Below the pieces are notes generated by a model, which saw only the letters and a program-made list of their open reading frames with translations, was not told where the DNA came from and ran no database searches. The position numbers and the translations under genes were made by a program. A stretch of 64,000 nt of DNA, taken from NCBI GenBank assembly GCA_905331475.1, contig CAJNYU010000609.1:72261-136260 (forward strand), read 5' to 3'. Shown here piece after piece: positions 44,898-57,604 of the stretch. Numbering within the stretch: position 1 is the first letter of the stretch; each line of letters starts with the position of its first letter. The stretch comes from Rotaria socialis (lineage: Eukaryota > Rotifera > Eurotatoria > Philodinida > Philodinidae).

Positions 44898-45619
44898 ATC
44901 TTTTCTTATTCCAATTCTGCTGAAAGAAGATTGATTAGCGACGGTATCTTTTAAGGGTTCAATGGATGTTCGTTGTTCGATTCTTCTGTCAGGCGTGATC
45001 AAACAATAGGTGTACTGCGCAATATAAGTCAATAAATAAGAAATGACCAGATCGAAAATAGTAAAAAAAATTCGATTAGTTTTTTGTTGATCAAAACTGT
45101 GAAAGAAAATATTAAACTTTGATTCTTAAGTGAGATTTTTCATTATGTTCGATCTAATAATAGCAACTCTTTCTCTCTCATGGTATTGTATCTTGATATA
45201 TAATTTCGACCGACCAGCATTACGAATAATAACATTAGAAAACTAACTATTCCAAAGGGAAAAGGCTTGGGTCTCAATCCTGCAGTTGTTCAAATATTTC
45301 CATTCGTTCGAAATCTTCTTAACTTTTATTTGTCTTTCTCAAAAGCGTTAATCATCGTGAACATATCATATTTATTACTCTAAATGATCTTTTATAACAA
45401 TATCGTCATTCTACTATCTCATTCCTATGAAAGACAGTAGTACTCTAGTCGTCAATGAAGATAAACAATCACTCGAAATAACGGGAGAAAAACCACAATA
45501 ATCATAACAATGTTTCAAATTTCGATATCACAATAACAAGAAGAACGATGTGAGAAGAAACAACAAAAAGAAAAAGGAAAGAAAACAAAGCAAAGCAAAG
45601 CAAATAAATCATAGCTAAT
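44898..45619. other. Intergenic, 3' flank of PRMT5
   Basis: About 0.7 kb with no gene seen. The right end is the 3' flank of the minus-strand PRMT5 gene, with a short CAAAG-type repeat at about 45585-45602. Confidence 0.45.
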
Positions 45620-48360
45620 TTATTTTCCAATAGAAAATGATCGGCCAGTAGGATTATGTATAGGCAATGTTGTAGGCTCAATAACTGTCCATTCATACCA
45701 TACTTGAGATGATGAACAACAACGCCAAAAGTTAACTTTTATTTTCGAATTAGCTTGTAATGTCACCGGTTCCTAATAGGAGAAAAAATCTCGCATAAAT
45801 AAAATGTTGCATAAATCTAAATGATTTCTTACTCGAATCGGAAAAAACATTGGAAACCAACTTATTAGATTCTTTGAGTGTGTATTGGGTTCAATGCCTA
45901 GATGAACATATACAAAATAATCATTTCGATAAACCCTACGACTTACTAATAGTTATGTCTTTATACAATTTTGCTTCGAAAAAACCCGCTAAACCATGCA
46001 TAGTACCTGTTGCTGGTATCGTGAATTCTACTTCCTCGTATCTTGAATTATCTATAGGAGCTAAAAAATAAAAATAAAAAGAGTAATAAAAACAAAACAG
46101 CCGAAGACATTGTTTTTTTGTTTTCTTTTACTCGCAAAATTTGGATGTAAAAAAGTAAATAATGGTTTAGTTTCAGCCAAGAAAAAGCAATTATGTAAAT
46201 AAACAACGAACGGTGTTTCAAAATTAGCCTACATAGAAAAGTTTTTAAATATTTTTCTTTCATTAAATAAACATTTTCTTTACGTAATAAGGTTTATTGG
46301 CATCTCGGTTGTAAAGTAATTCTGAAAATATACGCGGTGATTGTACAGGACTGATAAATGAAGTGTAAGCATAAGGAATACTAATTCCATCGTCTAAAAT
46401 AATTCATACTGAAATTATCTATCTTAAGAACAAAATATTTTACCTTTTAAGTAACGTTGTGCTCCGTCCAAACATTCCGGTGATAGTTCATTATCACCAA
46501 ATGAACCTAATAATTCACTAACCATAATATCAGCTTTACATTCTGGTTGCCATGAACGCATATCTTGATGAATGATCGTCACACGATCGGCCCATTCTTG
46601 TTTTTGAGCATAAAGACTACGGACAAAAGCAAGATTTTTGTAATCGATATATCCGAAAAAAAGTAAACTAACGAAATAATTGCCATAGGATTTTTCTCGA
46701 CTGCATAAATATGTACTTTATATTTGGCTCGATCAGCTGCTTCAAGTGCTCGGTTAACTAATGGACCACGACCGGCACCGACAACCATAATGATTCTAAA
46801 CAGAAATTTAATATTTTGAAAAATGACAAGTATGCTCCATCAAGCAATCAAGATTTGTTTTTAAATAAAGACGACTAATTTAACTATAATCAACGAATTT
46901 CGAGTTCGGATAACCTCTTCGACGATTATATCATATATATTGTTGTAAGACTTACACAGTTGTTTTTGGATCATATCGTTCGATTAAGGCTTGATAAACA
47001 GCCTTTATTAAAAACCAAAGAAACTATTTTTTCTAATAAAAGTTTTCACGAACTCTACCTTTTCATATTGAACATATTTTATTGGATCTTTCTCAAATAT
47101 TTCATATGTACGTGATTCAAGATTATCAGCCAATGGTTGCAGTGGCACTTGTAGTCGATCTTCATAACCATGTGTAAATGCTTCAAGTACACGATTAGTC
47201 GGCTCTGTTTGCTAATATGAAAAATTAAAACGAAAATTTTGAATTCTTCTACAATTTTTATTATTTACGCGCGTGATATATTTAAGATATTGTAAATAAG
47301 GTTCGAATAGTGCTGAATCATTTGGATTAATACCTTTGATAATAAATTGAACTTTAAGCTAAATCAATAAAAAAAATCGGGAAATATTTAAATAAATCAA
47401 AAGCTTTACTTTAATTAATTTTATTATAAAAAGTTGATGAGCAGGTGAAAGAACGGGAAAACCTTTTGCATTCGTCGTAAAAATTTTTGTTGGTAATATA
47501 ACAGCTCGTACTGGTTCACCTAACCAACGTTTTTGAGCTTGTTCACTGGGTACATCAGCCGATAATTCTAACGCGAAACAAAGAAACGACAATTTTCAAT
47601 TAATAGATATGAAAAAAACTCATACCTAATACTGGATAAACTTTTCCATGGTAGTCTAGTAATTTATAGATTTTATTCCACCAAAGCCAAGGTTGCAATT
47701 CTGCTTCACTGTCGTCATCAAAATTACCTGATGCACATGTTGGAAAAACAAACCAATACTAAAAGCAGATGCATCATGGATTTCGTTTTCTTAATTTTTC
47801 AAATAATATTCTTACAGCAAAATATAATGTATTCAGTGTACTAGCAGCAATACGAATTAGATTTGTACTATTTCCGTTTCGAATACGAATGATAACACGT
47901 GCGACACTAAAATATTGAGCAGCAGCTAGCTCTTCTTGAAGTAACTAAATTAAAACAAATGAGAAAATAGTCGAAAACAGAATAACAATTTTATTGTAAC
48001 TACTTTCGTAGCTTTATTTCGTATATGAATATTTGATGAGTCAACATCAATAACATGTCGAATGAGAGCGACAAGTGCTGTTGACATATCAGCACTTTCG
48101 CCAACGCCTTTTAATCGACTGGCGATTGCTGGCCATGTTGATTGTTTTGATCCATAGTTGGTCAATAGATCTGTTCCGTATTGTTTACGAATAATTGGTA
48201 CTACAAGAAAGTCATATCTTAAAAGAAAAACCACGACAAATATTGATAGAAGTTCAAGAGGAAAATTTTACTTTTGTGATGAAGCAAGTGTCAATGCATC
48301 TTTGACACTTCGTACTTTGGTAAACTCGATGCCTACTGAAGGAGCCGATTGTGTGGACAT
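45620..48360 (-). CDS. Prmt5: Protein arginine methyltransferase 5 (type II, symmetric dimethylation)
   Basis: Transfers methyl groups from SAM to arginines of histones, Sm proteins and others, normally with the MEP50 partner (family knowledge). Fifteen minus-strand exons: 48272-48360, 48004-48217, 47816-47944, 47626-47758, 47410-47567, 47269-47358, 47059-47211, 46956-47002, 46673-46795, 46444-46616, 46284-46393, 46132-46228, 45947-46060, 45833-45897 and 45620-45772. Total 1848 bases, 615 residues (human 637). The order is N-terminal TIM-barrel, Rossmann fold, β-barrel. Landmarks are '[14 protein letters not shown]', '[11 protein letters not shown]' with the Phe tied to symmetric dimethylation, SAM motif GAGRG (344-348), and the double-E loop '[15 protein letters not shown]' with catalytic Glu 413 and 422. 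The C-terminus is '[13 protein letters not shown]'. Exon 12 is shown by 'PFVVYLHN' and is needed to keep the frame. AATAAA overlaps the stop codon. PRMT5 and the USP gene are head to head. Confidence 0.95.
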
Positions 48361-49052
48361 TATTTTTTCGGTATTATACTTCAAAAAGATATAAAAGAAT
48401 AATACGATAAAAAAAAAGAAATCCTTTCAATATAAATCTAAAACAAACAAATATACTAGAAGAATTTCAGTATCTTTTTCTCGCTGACTGAAATCGTTTT
48501 TCTCGCTTTAAAGATCGATTCGTCTTTAAAATAATCATTTCATTCGACTCGATTGTACCTCCCTACGATAGATGTCACATCTTGTCATGCAATGATTAAT
48601 TACTTTGAAATAAAATGAAAATAAACTATTTTTTTTCCGATCATAACTAGAAGAAGAATAGAAAAATAAAACTCACTTTTGATAGAAATTGAACGAAATA
48701 GTGACATTTATTAGCCAATCAAAATTTACTTATCATAACTTGACGTAGCAAAAAAAATACAATTGTTTATTTCTTCTTGTTATTCTTCACTCACCTTAGC
48801 TATGTAGATTTTCCATTTGATAAGATTAAAAAAGCAACAGGATGGTACAGCATTGTGTCAACGCTGCTAGTACGGATTTTTCTTCTTATAATTCCAAAAC
48901 TCAGCGTGATGCTATTGATGTTGTCGGCAGGTAAAACAATATTTTTTCAAATATTAAATTTGAGGGCGTGATTAATTCTGTTCTTCAATTCGAATAGTAA
49001 ATCATCGTCAATAACCAATGCACTTGATCATCATATTCGTACAGTGGGTTCA
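48361..49052. promoter_or_regulatory. Shared divergent promoter region of PRMT5 and USP
   Basis: About 690 bases separate the start codons of two genes transcribed away from each other. The interval is AT-rich, without an obvious TATA pair. It may hold a short 5' exon of the USP gene: an acceptor-like CGAATAG lies at 48990-48996 and the USP frame is open from 48972. Bidirectional promoter activity is inference. Confidence 0.4.
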
Positions 49053-52000
49053 ATGCATGCTGGCTCGATTGATTTTGTTTCAAATGTTTTACCAATTCAA
49101 GCACAATCTTCATCGTCGTCGACATCCACCGAGCAACTACCGCCAGATCCGAATGCATGCTATAAAACTAATACAACTGCTTCTCTGACATCATCATCCG
49201 GTTATGAATCAGTCTTATCACGTTCTTCAAAATCGCATAAATCATTATTTTTTCGTCTTAAACGTTTAATTAATTTTTCTTCAACAAAAAAGTCTTCGGA
49301 TTATCCTATATCGACAATAACCGATTATAGTGATCAAAATAATTCGAATTCACCTTTTCTATCATTCTGTAATCCGATGGCGACATCAAAAATGAATCAT
49401 CCTCATCCAACAAGACAAAATTCATTAACACGACTGGACATCAAACGAAAATCATCTCGACGAACATTACCGCCAGCTTCACAACATATTCCTTTTCTAT
49501 ATGGACTTAAAAATTGTGGTAATACATGGTAAGAAAAATATTTTTTGGTTAGCTTGGCGTGCTATATATATATATATATAATGAATATATAAAAACAAGC
49601 GAGTTTCCCCGAACGATCAATCATCATCAAAAAAAATAGCTCAAGTTCTTTCGAAATTTTCACCTTTTATATTTTATTGCGCATGTTAACTTGAACTAAT
49701 TTGTTTTTTTTCTCTTTTGTAATCGTGAATACGCTATGCTTGTCAAGAAAATGTCTCTTCTTTTAGTTATATTAATGCGATTGTTCAATGCTTATGTCAC
49801 ACAGAACAATTAGCATTGTATATTCTTCGAAAAACTTATGAACATGATATGCGTAATATTAAAAATGCCATAGGTGATTATCCAAATTCGTCTCAACCAT
49901 CTACCGGCTTTAAGGTCACAAAAACATTTGTACAAATATTTCAAGCACTATGGAACAATTCATCAAATACAACTTCAAAATTATTATATGACTTTAAATC
50001 GATTCTCTCAAATTTGAATAAACAATATTCCGGCAATGAGCAAAATGATGCCCAAGAATTTTCATTATTTCTTATTAATACAATTCACGATGAATTAAAT
50101 TTAGCCAATGCTCAAAGACAAAGGCAGAAATCTAAGGTAAACTATTAATTGAATGAAATATAGACGATAAATTACTGACTATTTAGAATTCATTTTCTTC
50201 GACAATTGCATCATCCTCCATAGCTTCATCCGAATTAGCTCATCGAGCTTGGTCGGAATATAGTGATGCTAATCTAAGTATTATAACTTCAACATTCAGT
50301 GCTCAACTTCATTCAACTCTACGTTGTAATCAATGTAAACAAGAGAGTAAAACGTTTGAACCCTACCTATTATTATCATTGCCAATCCCACAAAAAATTA
50401 TCAAGCCTGTTTTCGTTACTGTCGTTTTTCTCAATCAATCACCAAAACAATTACAAATCGGTTTATGCTTACCTGTAACAAATACTGTTAAAGACGTGCG
50501 AGAAGCCATAGCTCAACAGTCAAATCTTGACCCAAACGATGTAAGTTTTCAGTTTTGAAATAATAAGGATTGTATGGTTTAAATCAACAAACCGAATACA
50601 TGGAGCTTAGCAGAGAACGGCTTCCTCTATCTAAATGATGCATTTCTAAGCAAATTCTATTGCGTAGCTTCGAGAGTGAAAATAAACTCCTTTATTCATA
50701 TTTCAGAATTACCCAGTAGTATTTCTAAAATAGATGTATTATTACGTAGAGGATATCTACATATATTTTGTGACACGAATGAAAAATCGCATTGATACTT
50801 TTGTATTTACACTTCAGAATTTTGAATAATTTTATTGATCTTCGCCTACAGATCATAATTGAAAGTCAAAATCAAGGACATTTTTACGATTGATCTTTCT
50901 TTTTCATTTAGCTTGTACTCATTGAAATTCAACAAAATGGATTTTCTCAAGTTTTTCATGATACCGAACCGATTAATCGTCTTACAGATGATGTTTATGC
51001 GATACAATTTCCTTCGTCGAATTCAGAAAGTATTGAACATGTTGCATCAACGACGGATGATGCACCTCCAGCTTACGTTAATCTACTTGTTCTTAATCGT
51101 GTACGATATAGTACTGGTCGTTCTGAAAGATTTGGTGCACCGATAGGTAACAAATAAAATAATATACTCGTTCATTTAAAACAGAAGTTTTTCTTTTGTT
51201 TAGTTGTTCGTGTTCCTCGTCAATCAAATTATCGTGTGTTACAATTATTAATAATAAAAGCGGCACGTTCATTGATTCGTGAAGAAGTTATGGAACATGC
51301 TCAAACCTATGTTGTTTTTCAATTAACACTTGTTGATCAATATCAGTCAACATCATTCGGAACCGTTAAACAAGAATATTCTATTCCTTATGGTGTACAA
51401 TTACCACTTTTTCTTGAAAAAACTGTCGAAATTCTTGATGCTTATGATGGTCCTGGTATAGGACCATCACATTTACAAGTCTATGCGAATTGGAATGAGA
51501 AACATGTAGGAGAATTTTTATCGAAATGGCCCTATAGTGATGATAAACCAGATATACATCAGTCCGTTACACATGCCCGTGCAACATTACATCAACCATC
51601 ATCATCGTTGATTTCATTAGCAGATTGTTTTTCTTTATTTACACAATCGGAAAGTTTAAATTATGTAAGAAGAATAATTGAATTTTTCATGATAAAAGGT
51701 TTGATATTCAAATTTAGGATGATGCATGGATGTGTAGTCATTGCCGTCGTAAAGAAAATGGTACAGTAAAACATTTAAAAATTTGGACAACACCTTCTGT
51801 TTTAATAATACATTTGAAACGTTTTTGTCAAACAAAAGTATCAAATTCAAAATTAACTTATCCAGTGCAGTTTCCACTTTCCAATCTTAATATTAAACGA
51901 TTCTTATCAACAAATAGAAATCTAACAGACAATGACGAAGATGATGAAAATGAAATAGATGATGAACAAGAAGATTCTATTGAAAATCAAGATGAAAAAC

Positions 52001-52917
52001 AATATGGACTCTATGATCTTTTTGCAGTTTGTAATCATCGTGGTAGTATGTCAAATGGACATTATACTGGTATGATTTTTATGTTGCATTGAAAGGCAAT
52101 GACAATAGAATTTACTATGTAGACTGTACTACTGTAAACAATAGAAAGAAAAAGGATTTTGAAAGATATTTATGAGTCTAATGCAAGTAGGAAACAACTG
52201 ATTAATAAGATAAATGCTATGCCAATTTTTGAGAATAAAATTTTTCCTTAATTCAATAAATAAAATCTTATTTGAAAAAGTAACTCTACTTTTTCATTGG
52301 GTATATATCTCTTCGATTAAATATTGTATATTTCTATTTAAGCTTATTGCAAAAATCCAATAACAGACAAATGGTTTTGCTATGATGATCATCTTGTTTC
52401 TGAATTAGATCCGTCTCGTGTATGTACACCTGATGCATATATATTGTTTTATAAACGTCGTGATACACCACTATCTCAACCCACACAGCCCATTCCAAAA
52501 TCTTTACCGATACAACAACAGGATCATATTGATTCAATTGTTAATGATTTTGATGAACATTTAAATCTTGATCAATCATGTCCAGTAGAAAATACAAAGC
52601 ATCATGATATTGTACAAGCACCATCCCCATTGCCACGAAAATTATTAACACCATTATCTTCAGCAGTATCTGACGATGAATGCTCACGACCACCTTGTCC
52701 GATGCCGCGAACGCTTATATCAAAGCATGAAGTACATACGATGTCTCAACCAATATCATCTGACCAACAACCAACGGTTAATTCTATTCCATCATCTGAA
52801 CCATTAATTGATTTTAATACAGAGAGAATAAGTCCATGGAGTCGTTTTAATAACCATCGATATTCTAGAGATGAACTAGAGAGTAATGTAGTCTATCATG
52901 CAAAAATATTAAGATAG
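49053..52917 (+). CDS. Ubiquitin-specific protease (USP, C19 family; USP31/43-like)
   Basis: Cysteine protease that removes ubiquitin. Exons 49053-49528, 49767-50136, 50187-50540, 50912-51146, 51204-51664, 51718-52069 and 52343-52917 give 2823 bases, 940 residues. A Ser-rich N-terminal tail of about 145 residues precedes the Cys box 'GLKNCGNTCYINAIVQCL'; the catalytic Cys159 codon is split by intron 1 (TG|T). The zinc-finger pairs are 'RCNQC' and 'MCSHC'. The His box is 'YDLFAVCNHRGSMSNGHYT' with catalytic His747, followed by 'WFCYDDHLVSEL' with the third catalytic position. Between the Cys box and the second CxxC lies a roughly 300-residue insert, as in USP31/USP43 (resemblance only). The C-terminal tail has proline-rich 'PLPRKL' and 'PCPMPRTL' SH3-ligand-like motifs. 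The start is uncertain: the frame is open upstream to 48972 and another 5' exon is possible. AATAAA lies at 52930. Confidence 0.92.
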
Positions 52918-54955
52918 ATTTATTGTTGAAATAAATATTGTCCTATAACAGTAAACATATATATATATATATATATATATTGTTTGATTCAAGCCTTGTC
53001 TATTGTTTGTTTGTACAGTTTATATTTCTGCGTTAGAGTTTTTTTGCTGATTTAATTGTTAATCTGCGCACGATGAATTGATTCATTTCGTTGTTTTTCT
53101 TTGGGTTAGCTGTGTACATAAACATACAAATCAATAGAGTATTTCAATTAGTGTGATGCGTGTTTCTTTATGCAGGACTATTGATATAATAAGAAAATAT
53201 TTCAAGTGAAAAATAAAAATAAAATATTTATTTCTGAAAAGCAGATTTTTATTTGAAATAAATACAGACTGATCAAATTCATGTTAGAAGAAAAAATATC
53301 GGTGATTTTCTTTGCAGTTTCAAAAGTATACAGAATAGTATCTGTAAATCGAAAAGTAAGTTAGTTCTCGTATAGGTAATCATTTCAATTTTAGAAATAG
53401 ATTTGAACCTTCATCATCACAGGTATATGGTGATTTGTTAATGTCAACAGATGGCACTATATTGCTTTTAACTTAAAACAAGATCTTTGTTCATTGGTCT
53501 ATGGACTTCTCTTTGTGACTTCACTATCTCTTCATAAAAAGACATCTACTTTTCCCCAGTTTACATGAGGGTGTGATTATCCTTAAGTTAAATTCATATC
53601 AAACTAAACAATTTGATCATCTGATATCTTGAGATACAGAGCAGGAACTATTTTTACATAATTTTAGATTGTCTCTCGAACAGAAAAAATGAAATGTTTT
53701 AAAGATTGAACTAAATTGATTATTCGTTTCGTTGATGTACCTTTACTCGTTAAAGGTGATATCGAACAAAAAAGAATAGAGGGAAATGTTTTGAAGATTT
53801 CTACTATCTGTCTGATTATTCACATTATGATATAAACTAACCAAAATTTCAACAATATGCAAAGATATTTTTCCCGCTCAACATAAACTGGCAACCAGTG
53901 CTCTTTGCAACATACTCATTGTAACTAATCTGCTGCATACCTGGATTAACAGCAGCTGCTGAATAGTAAAATTACGGTTTATCTGAACAGAAGTATTGTT
54001 TCTTCTACTCAAAACATTCATATGGCTACTAGGTATTTTATTGAAAAATCAAAGTGTTTCCGTAGGAGTGACCAATACAATGTCGAAATACAACTCCTTG
54101 GTTTTAAGCATCTATGTTTCTAAAGCTTGCTTACGTTAAGTAATGTATTTGTTAATAAAGGAACTAGTCAGCAGTATTAACGCATTGCAGCTACACAAAT
54201 GTTTTTATTTGAATCGAATGCGATACTTCATACTACAAAGTGACCTATTGCTAATGCTACTAATCATCAAGTTATAAATACACCTATATAATTGATTTTT
54301 TTTGAAGATTATAATACTGAATTAGTAATGTATTTCGATGAACAAGATATTCTGTATACTAGATATTATTCATTCAGATATTAATGCAAGAAAACAAAAT
54401 GTTATATTTGAAACGGAAGAATTGAATATGAACAGTCGTACAATTAAACAAATAACACTCTCAGAAATTAAGCATCTAAGAACGGTAACTTTATCGTCAC
54501 GAAGATTTAAGCGATACTTTAACAAACAGCAAACATATAGATATCTGGGATTCAAATTTACAAAAATACATATATCTCATCGAATCTCTTGGATGAAAAT
54601 TTTGATCAAATGAACATAAGATACAAATACAACAGCGATTCAAATTTGCATATTAATCACTATAAAGAATCATATTAACATAATTCGCTATTCGCGTGCT
54701 ATAGATTAATAGTATAGTCAAGTTTCTCATCGAAAACAAATCAAAACAGCTTTATTTAACGCATATGATAATAAAGTTCACAGGTATAATGAATATAAGA
54801 AGAACAAAATATAGCTTTCGACGAACCGAACACATCACAGATTTATGACTGTTAATGGGTGACCAAAACTAGAAGATATCCTATCTAACCACCCTTATTA
54901 TCACCCTCATAAAAATGTAACACATGGGAATTAATATATTTTCGTCATGACAAAA
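52918..54955. other. Intergenic, nothing seen
   Basis: About 2 kb of AT-rich sequence after the USP gene. The USP poly(A) signal candidate (AATAAA, 52930-52935) and a (TA)n run at 52957-52980 are at its left end. No open frame with family resemblance. Confidence 0.5.
52957..52980. repeat. (TA)n microsatellite
   Basis: About twelve TA units in the USP 3' flank. Confidence 0.9.
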
Positions 54956-55206
54956 TACCCAGGTCGAACATTCCGGCCGCCGGATCCCGTAGGATACTCC
55001 AAGAAATATTCTGGAAAGTCACCATATCCGGCAGGAAAACACGGGAAATCGATGGAACATGGAAGCAGTATTCCGGTCAAAAATACGGCCGGACTTTTCC
55101 CGGATAAGCTCTGCCAAGTTCCGGTGCTTTCCGGCAGGAATTGATCGAAAATCAACGGAACTACCTGAAACCGGCCGTTTCCAGGCCGAATTGTTCGACC
55201 TGGGTA
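54956..55206. mobile_element. GC-rich MITE/foldback element with TA target-site duplication
   Basis: A 247-bp GC-rich island (54958-55204) in AT-rich DNA. The left end CCCAGGTCGAACATTCCGGC and the inverted right end CCCAGGTCGAACAATTCGGC form terminal inverted repeats; each end abuts a TA dinucleotide (54956-54957, 55205-55206), the duplication expected of Tc1/mariner-like or similar DNA transposons. It is non-coding. Inside are several CCGG-rich words, including GGAAGCAGTATTCCGGTC at about 55061, which recurs in both arms of the foldback at 56187-56346, so the two are one family. Confidence 0.75.
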
Positions 55207-56172
55207 CTTGATCTAACTTTTAATAGTCATATGGCACCTTCTCAAATTTTACTACAAAAGAATAGTGTTGAAGCTATAATATATGACTATTTTTGCAAAG
55301 TACAAGATTGCTGATGTAATTTCCAGTGATCAAGAAATGCACTACAATAATAAATCGATGAAAAAAATGCATTTTTAAACAGATAAGTATACACTCATCG
55401 GTATCATCGTTATCATCTTCAAACTAATCGTACGGTGAAACGATTTATTTTCTCCTTTATCTCACAAATATGCGAATGAAAAAATTAGAAAATTATAATT
55501 GGTATAGGACTTTATCTAGAAGCACTTGCGATTAGGTGTAATGAATTTGTTAAGAAAGCCACAAAAATTCTCAGCATATGAATCAGTTTTTATGATCATC
55601 CAGCCTATCGTCCCATTCAGTTATAACCGTGCGGCAATTGATTTACACCATGCTACTATTACTTGAAACAGTTAAAGAAAACTTGAGAAAAATATTCTCA
55701 ATCAATAAAAACAAAACAATGCTTGCTTGAATGAAGCAAGTATAATAAAAAAGAATTATTTTACAATGTTGTTGATATATTGCGAAATAGAAGTGATGAT
55801 ATCGATGGAAGATTAGATCTCTCATCCCAATAAAAAGCTCAATTCATTAGAAAAGTTCGCACCATCCAACTCAAATGATTTTCAATGAAGCGATATAGAC
55901 TGACAAATAAAAAAATATGAATAACGTATGATCTATTTTTGTCAGTCATAAGTATGACCCACATATTTCAAATTCAACCCTATAACATAAAACCGCAGTA
56001 AAATATTTTTAATCATCTCCTATGTTTCACAATTTCCTTCATGATTCTTGTATGCTCACCTGTATCGTGCAGCAATTTGTCGCACAAAATTTGTTTTTTC
56101 CTGGAAACAATAGAAAGATGTGTATTTTTTCGTCAACAACTCCTTTTCATCTCTTAATTCTAGGTCATAGAG
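55207..56172. other. Intergenic between two related foldback elements
   Basis: About 1 kb of AT-rich sequence with no gene or repeat that I can support. Confidence 0.5.
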
Positions 56173-56391
56173 GTACGGTGGGAAACGACCGGAAAGCCCA
56201 GGAAATCGCTGGAAAGTGGAAGCAGTATTCCGGTCGGAAATTGACGGATTTTTCCTATGAATTCCAATCATCTTCCAGCTGGGAAGCATAGAAAACTGAC
56301 CGGAATACTGCTTCCAATTTGTAGCGATTTCCTGGGCTTTCCTGTCAGATACGGTGATTTTTCCGCATCTTTCTGGTCAGTTCCTACAGTG
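56173..56391. mobile_element. Second GC-rich foldback element of the same family
   Basis: Arms 56187-56235 and 56298-56346 are inverted copies of each other, 45 of 49 positions matching by eye, with a 62-base spacer, giving a strong hairpin. Outside them, TACGGTGGGAAACGACC on the left pairs imperfectly with the inverted right end ACTGTAGGAACTGACC, so the full element is probably about 220 bp. Target-site duplications are not clear. It shares GGAAGCAGTATTCCGGTC with the element at 54956-55206. Confidence 0.7.
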
Positions 56392-57604
56392 TCCGTCCTC
56401 CGGAATCATTAACGTGAGTATCGACTCGATCTACTGCAAAATTATTATTTAGTATATTAATCATTGTAGGAGCAGTCGGATTTATAATTCTATATAAAAG
56501 GAAAATGCTATTTTCGTTATGAAATAAAATTGATTATTGTTATTTTTGTAACCAGTGAAAGGTTTTCAATGTTATTGCTATTCACTGTTTCATAATAATA
56601 ATGATAAATAGTCATGATTTGATTTTTTCGAGCTTCCGATTGAAACATTATAGGCATTATCAATATATATTGATTCATGATATTTCATATTATAGTTTGT
56701 TCTATTGAAAGATAAAACAACAATAGTAAATTCTGTTTCATTACAAAAAAAAGGATTTTCATTTATATAATATAATTTATTTTGAACTCATATTATTCTA
56801 CATATTTACAAATACTTTATCGAGTTATCTTCGCCCGCAATCGACTTTGCGAGCAGGTCTTAGTTTTCCAAGAAAATCTATTTTTACGTACCAACCGTAT
56901 AACCAATATAATCACTGACAAATTACTCCTCAACAGCGCTTCTTCAATCGATCGTAGGGAAGAAACTATTTGCGTTAATAAATGTTACTGTAATTTCCCC
57001 TCTTCTTTTGTGTTCTAATCTCTTAATAACATTTCAGTGATTCATCTATGTTTCTTAGCTGCTTTATTTATTTACTTTTCTACGTGCTTTAATACCATTT
57101 GTTCTTTTACCACTGTGAAATTCAATAGTGTTCGTTTCATTAACTATTCAGGTACTAGCTAGAAACATGGATGTTCATTATACATCTACAACAAATTCAT
57201 AAACGAAATTACATATATTGATTTTTTGTCATACGTCATATCCTGAAACACGCTTCTCTTGTAAATTCACTGGACACATATAGACGAAAGATTTTGATAG
57301 TTATAGTACATACAGATTACTTATGATACACAGGTAGGAACCGTTGACAATGAAAGGATAATCTCAAATGTTTTATCAATCAGAATGAGGACGAGTTCTC
57401 TACGAAATGCGATATCCACGAGTCGCCTAAAAAATATCAATAGCCACCAAGAACCTTACGTTTTTTCCAAGCTAATACTAGTAATAAGATGGAGACACAA
57501 CATAGTAAAATTTCAAATATGCAATATTTGGCGCTATTAGTGTTGTAATATATACATTAAGATCCCAAGTCGATGATTTCCTGTGTTTTCCTATGGGAAT
57601 CAGC
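56392..57604. other. Intergenic, nothing seen
   Basis: About 1.2 kb of AT-rich sequence. A 78-codon open frame at 56782-57018 has no recognisable features and I do not call it. Confidence 0.5.
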
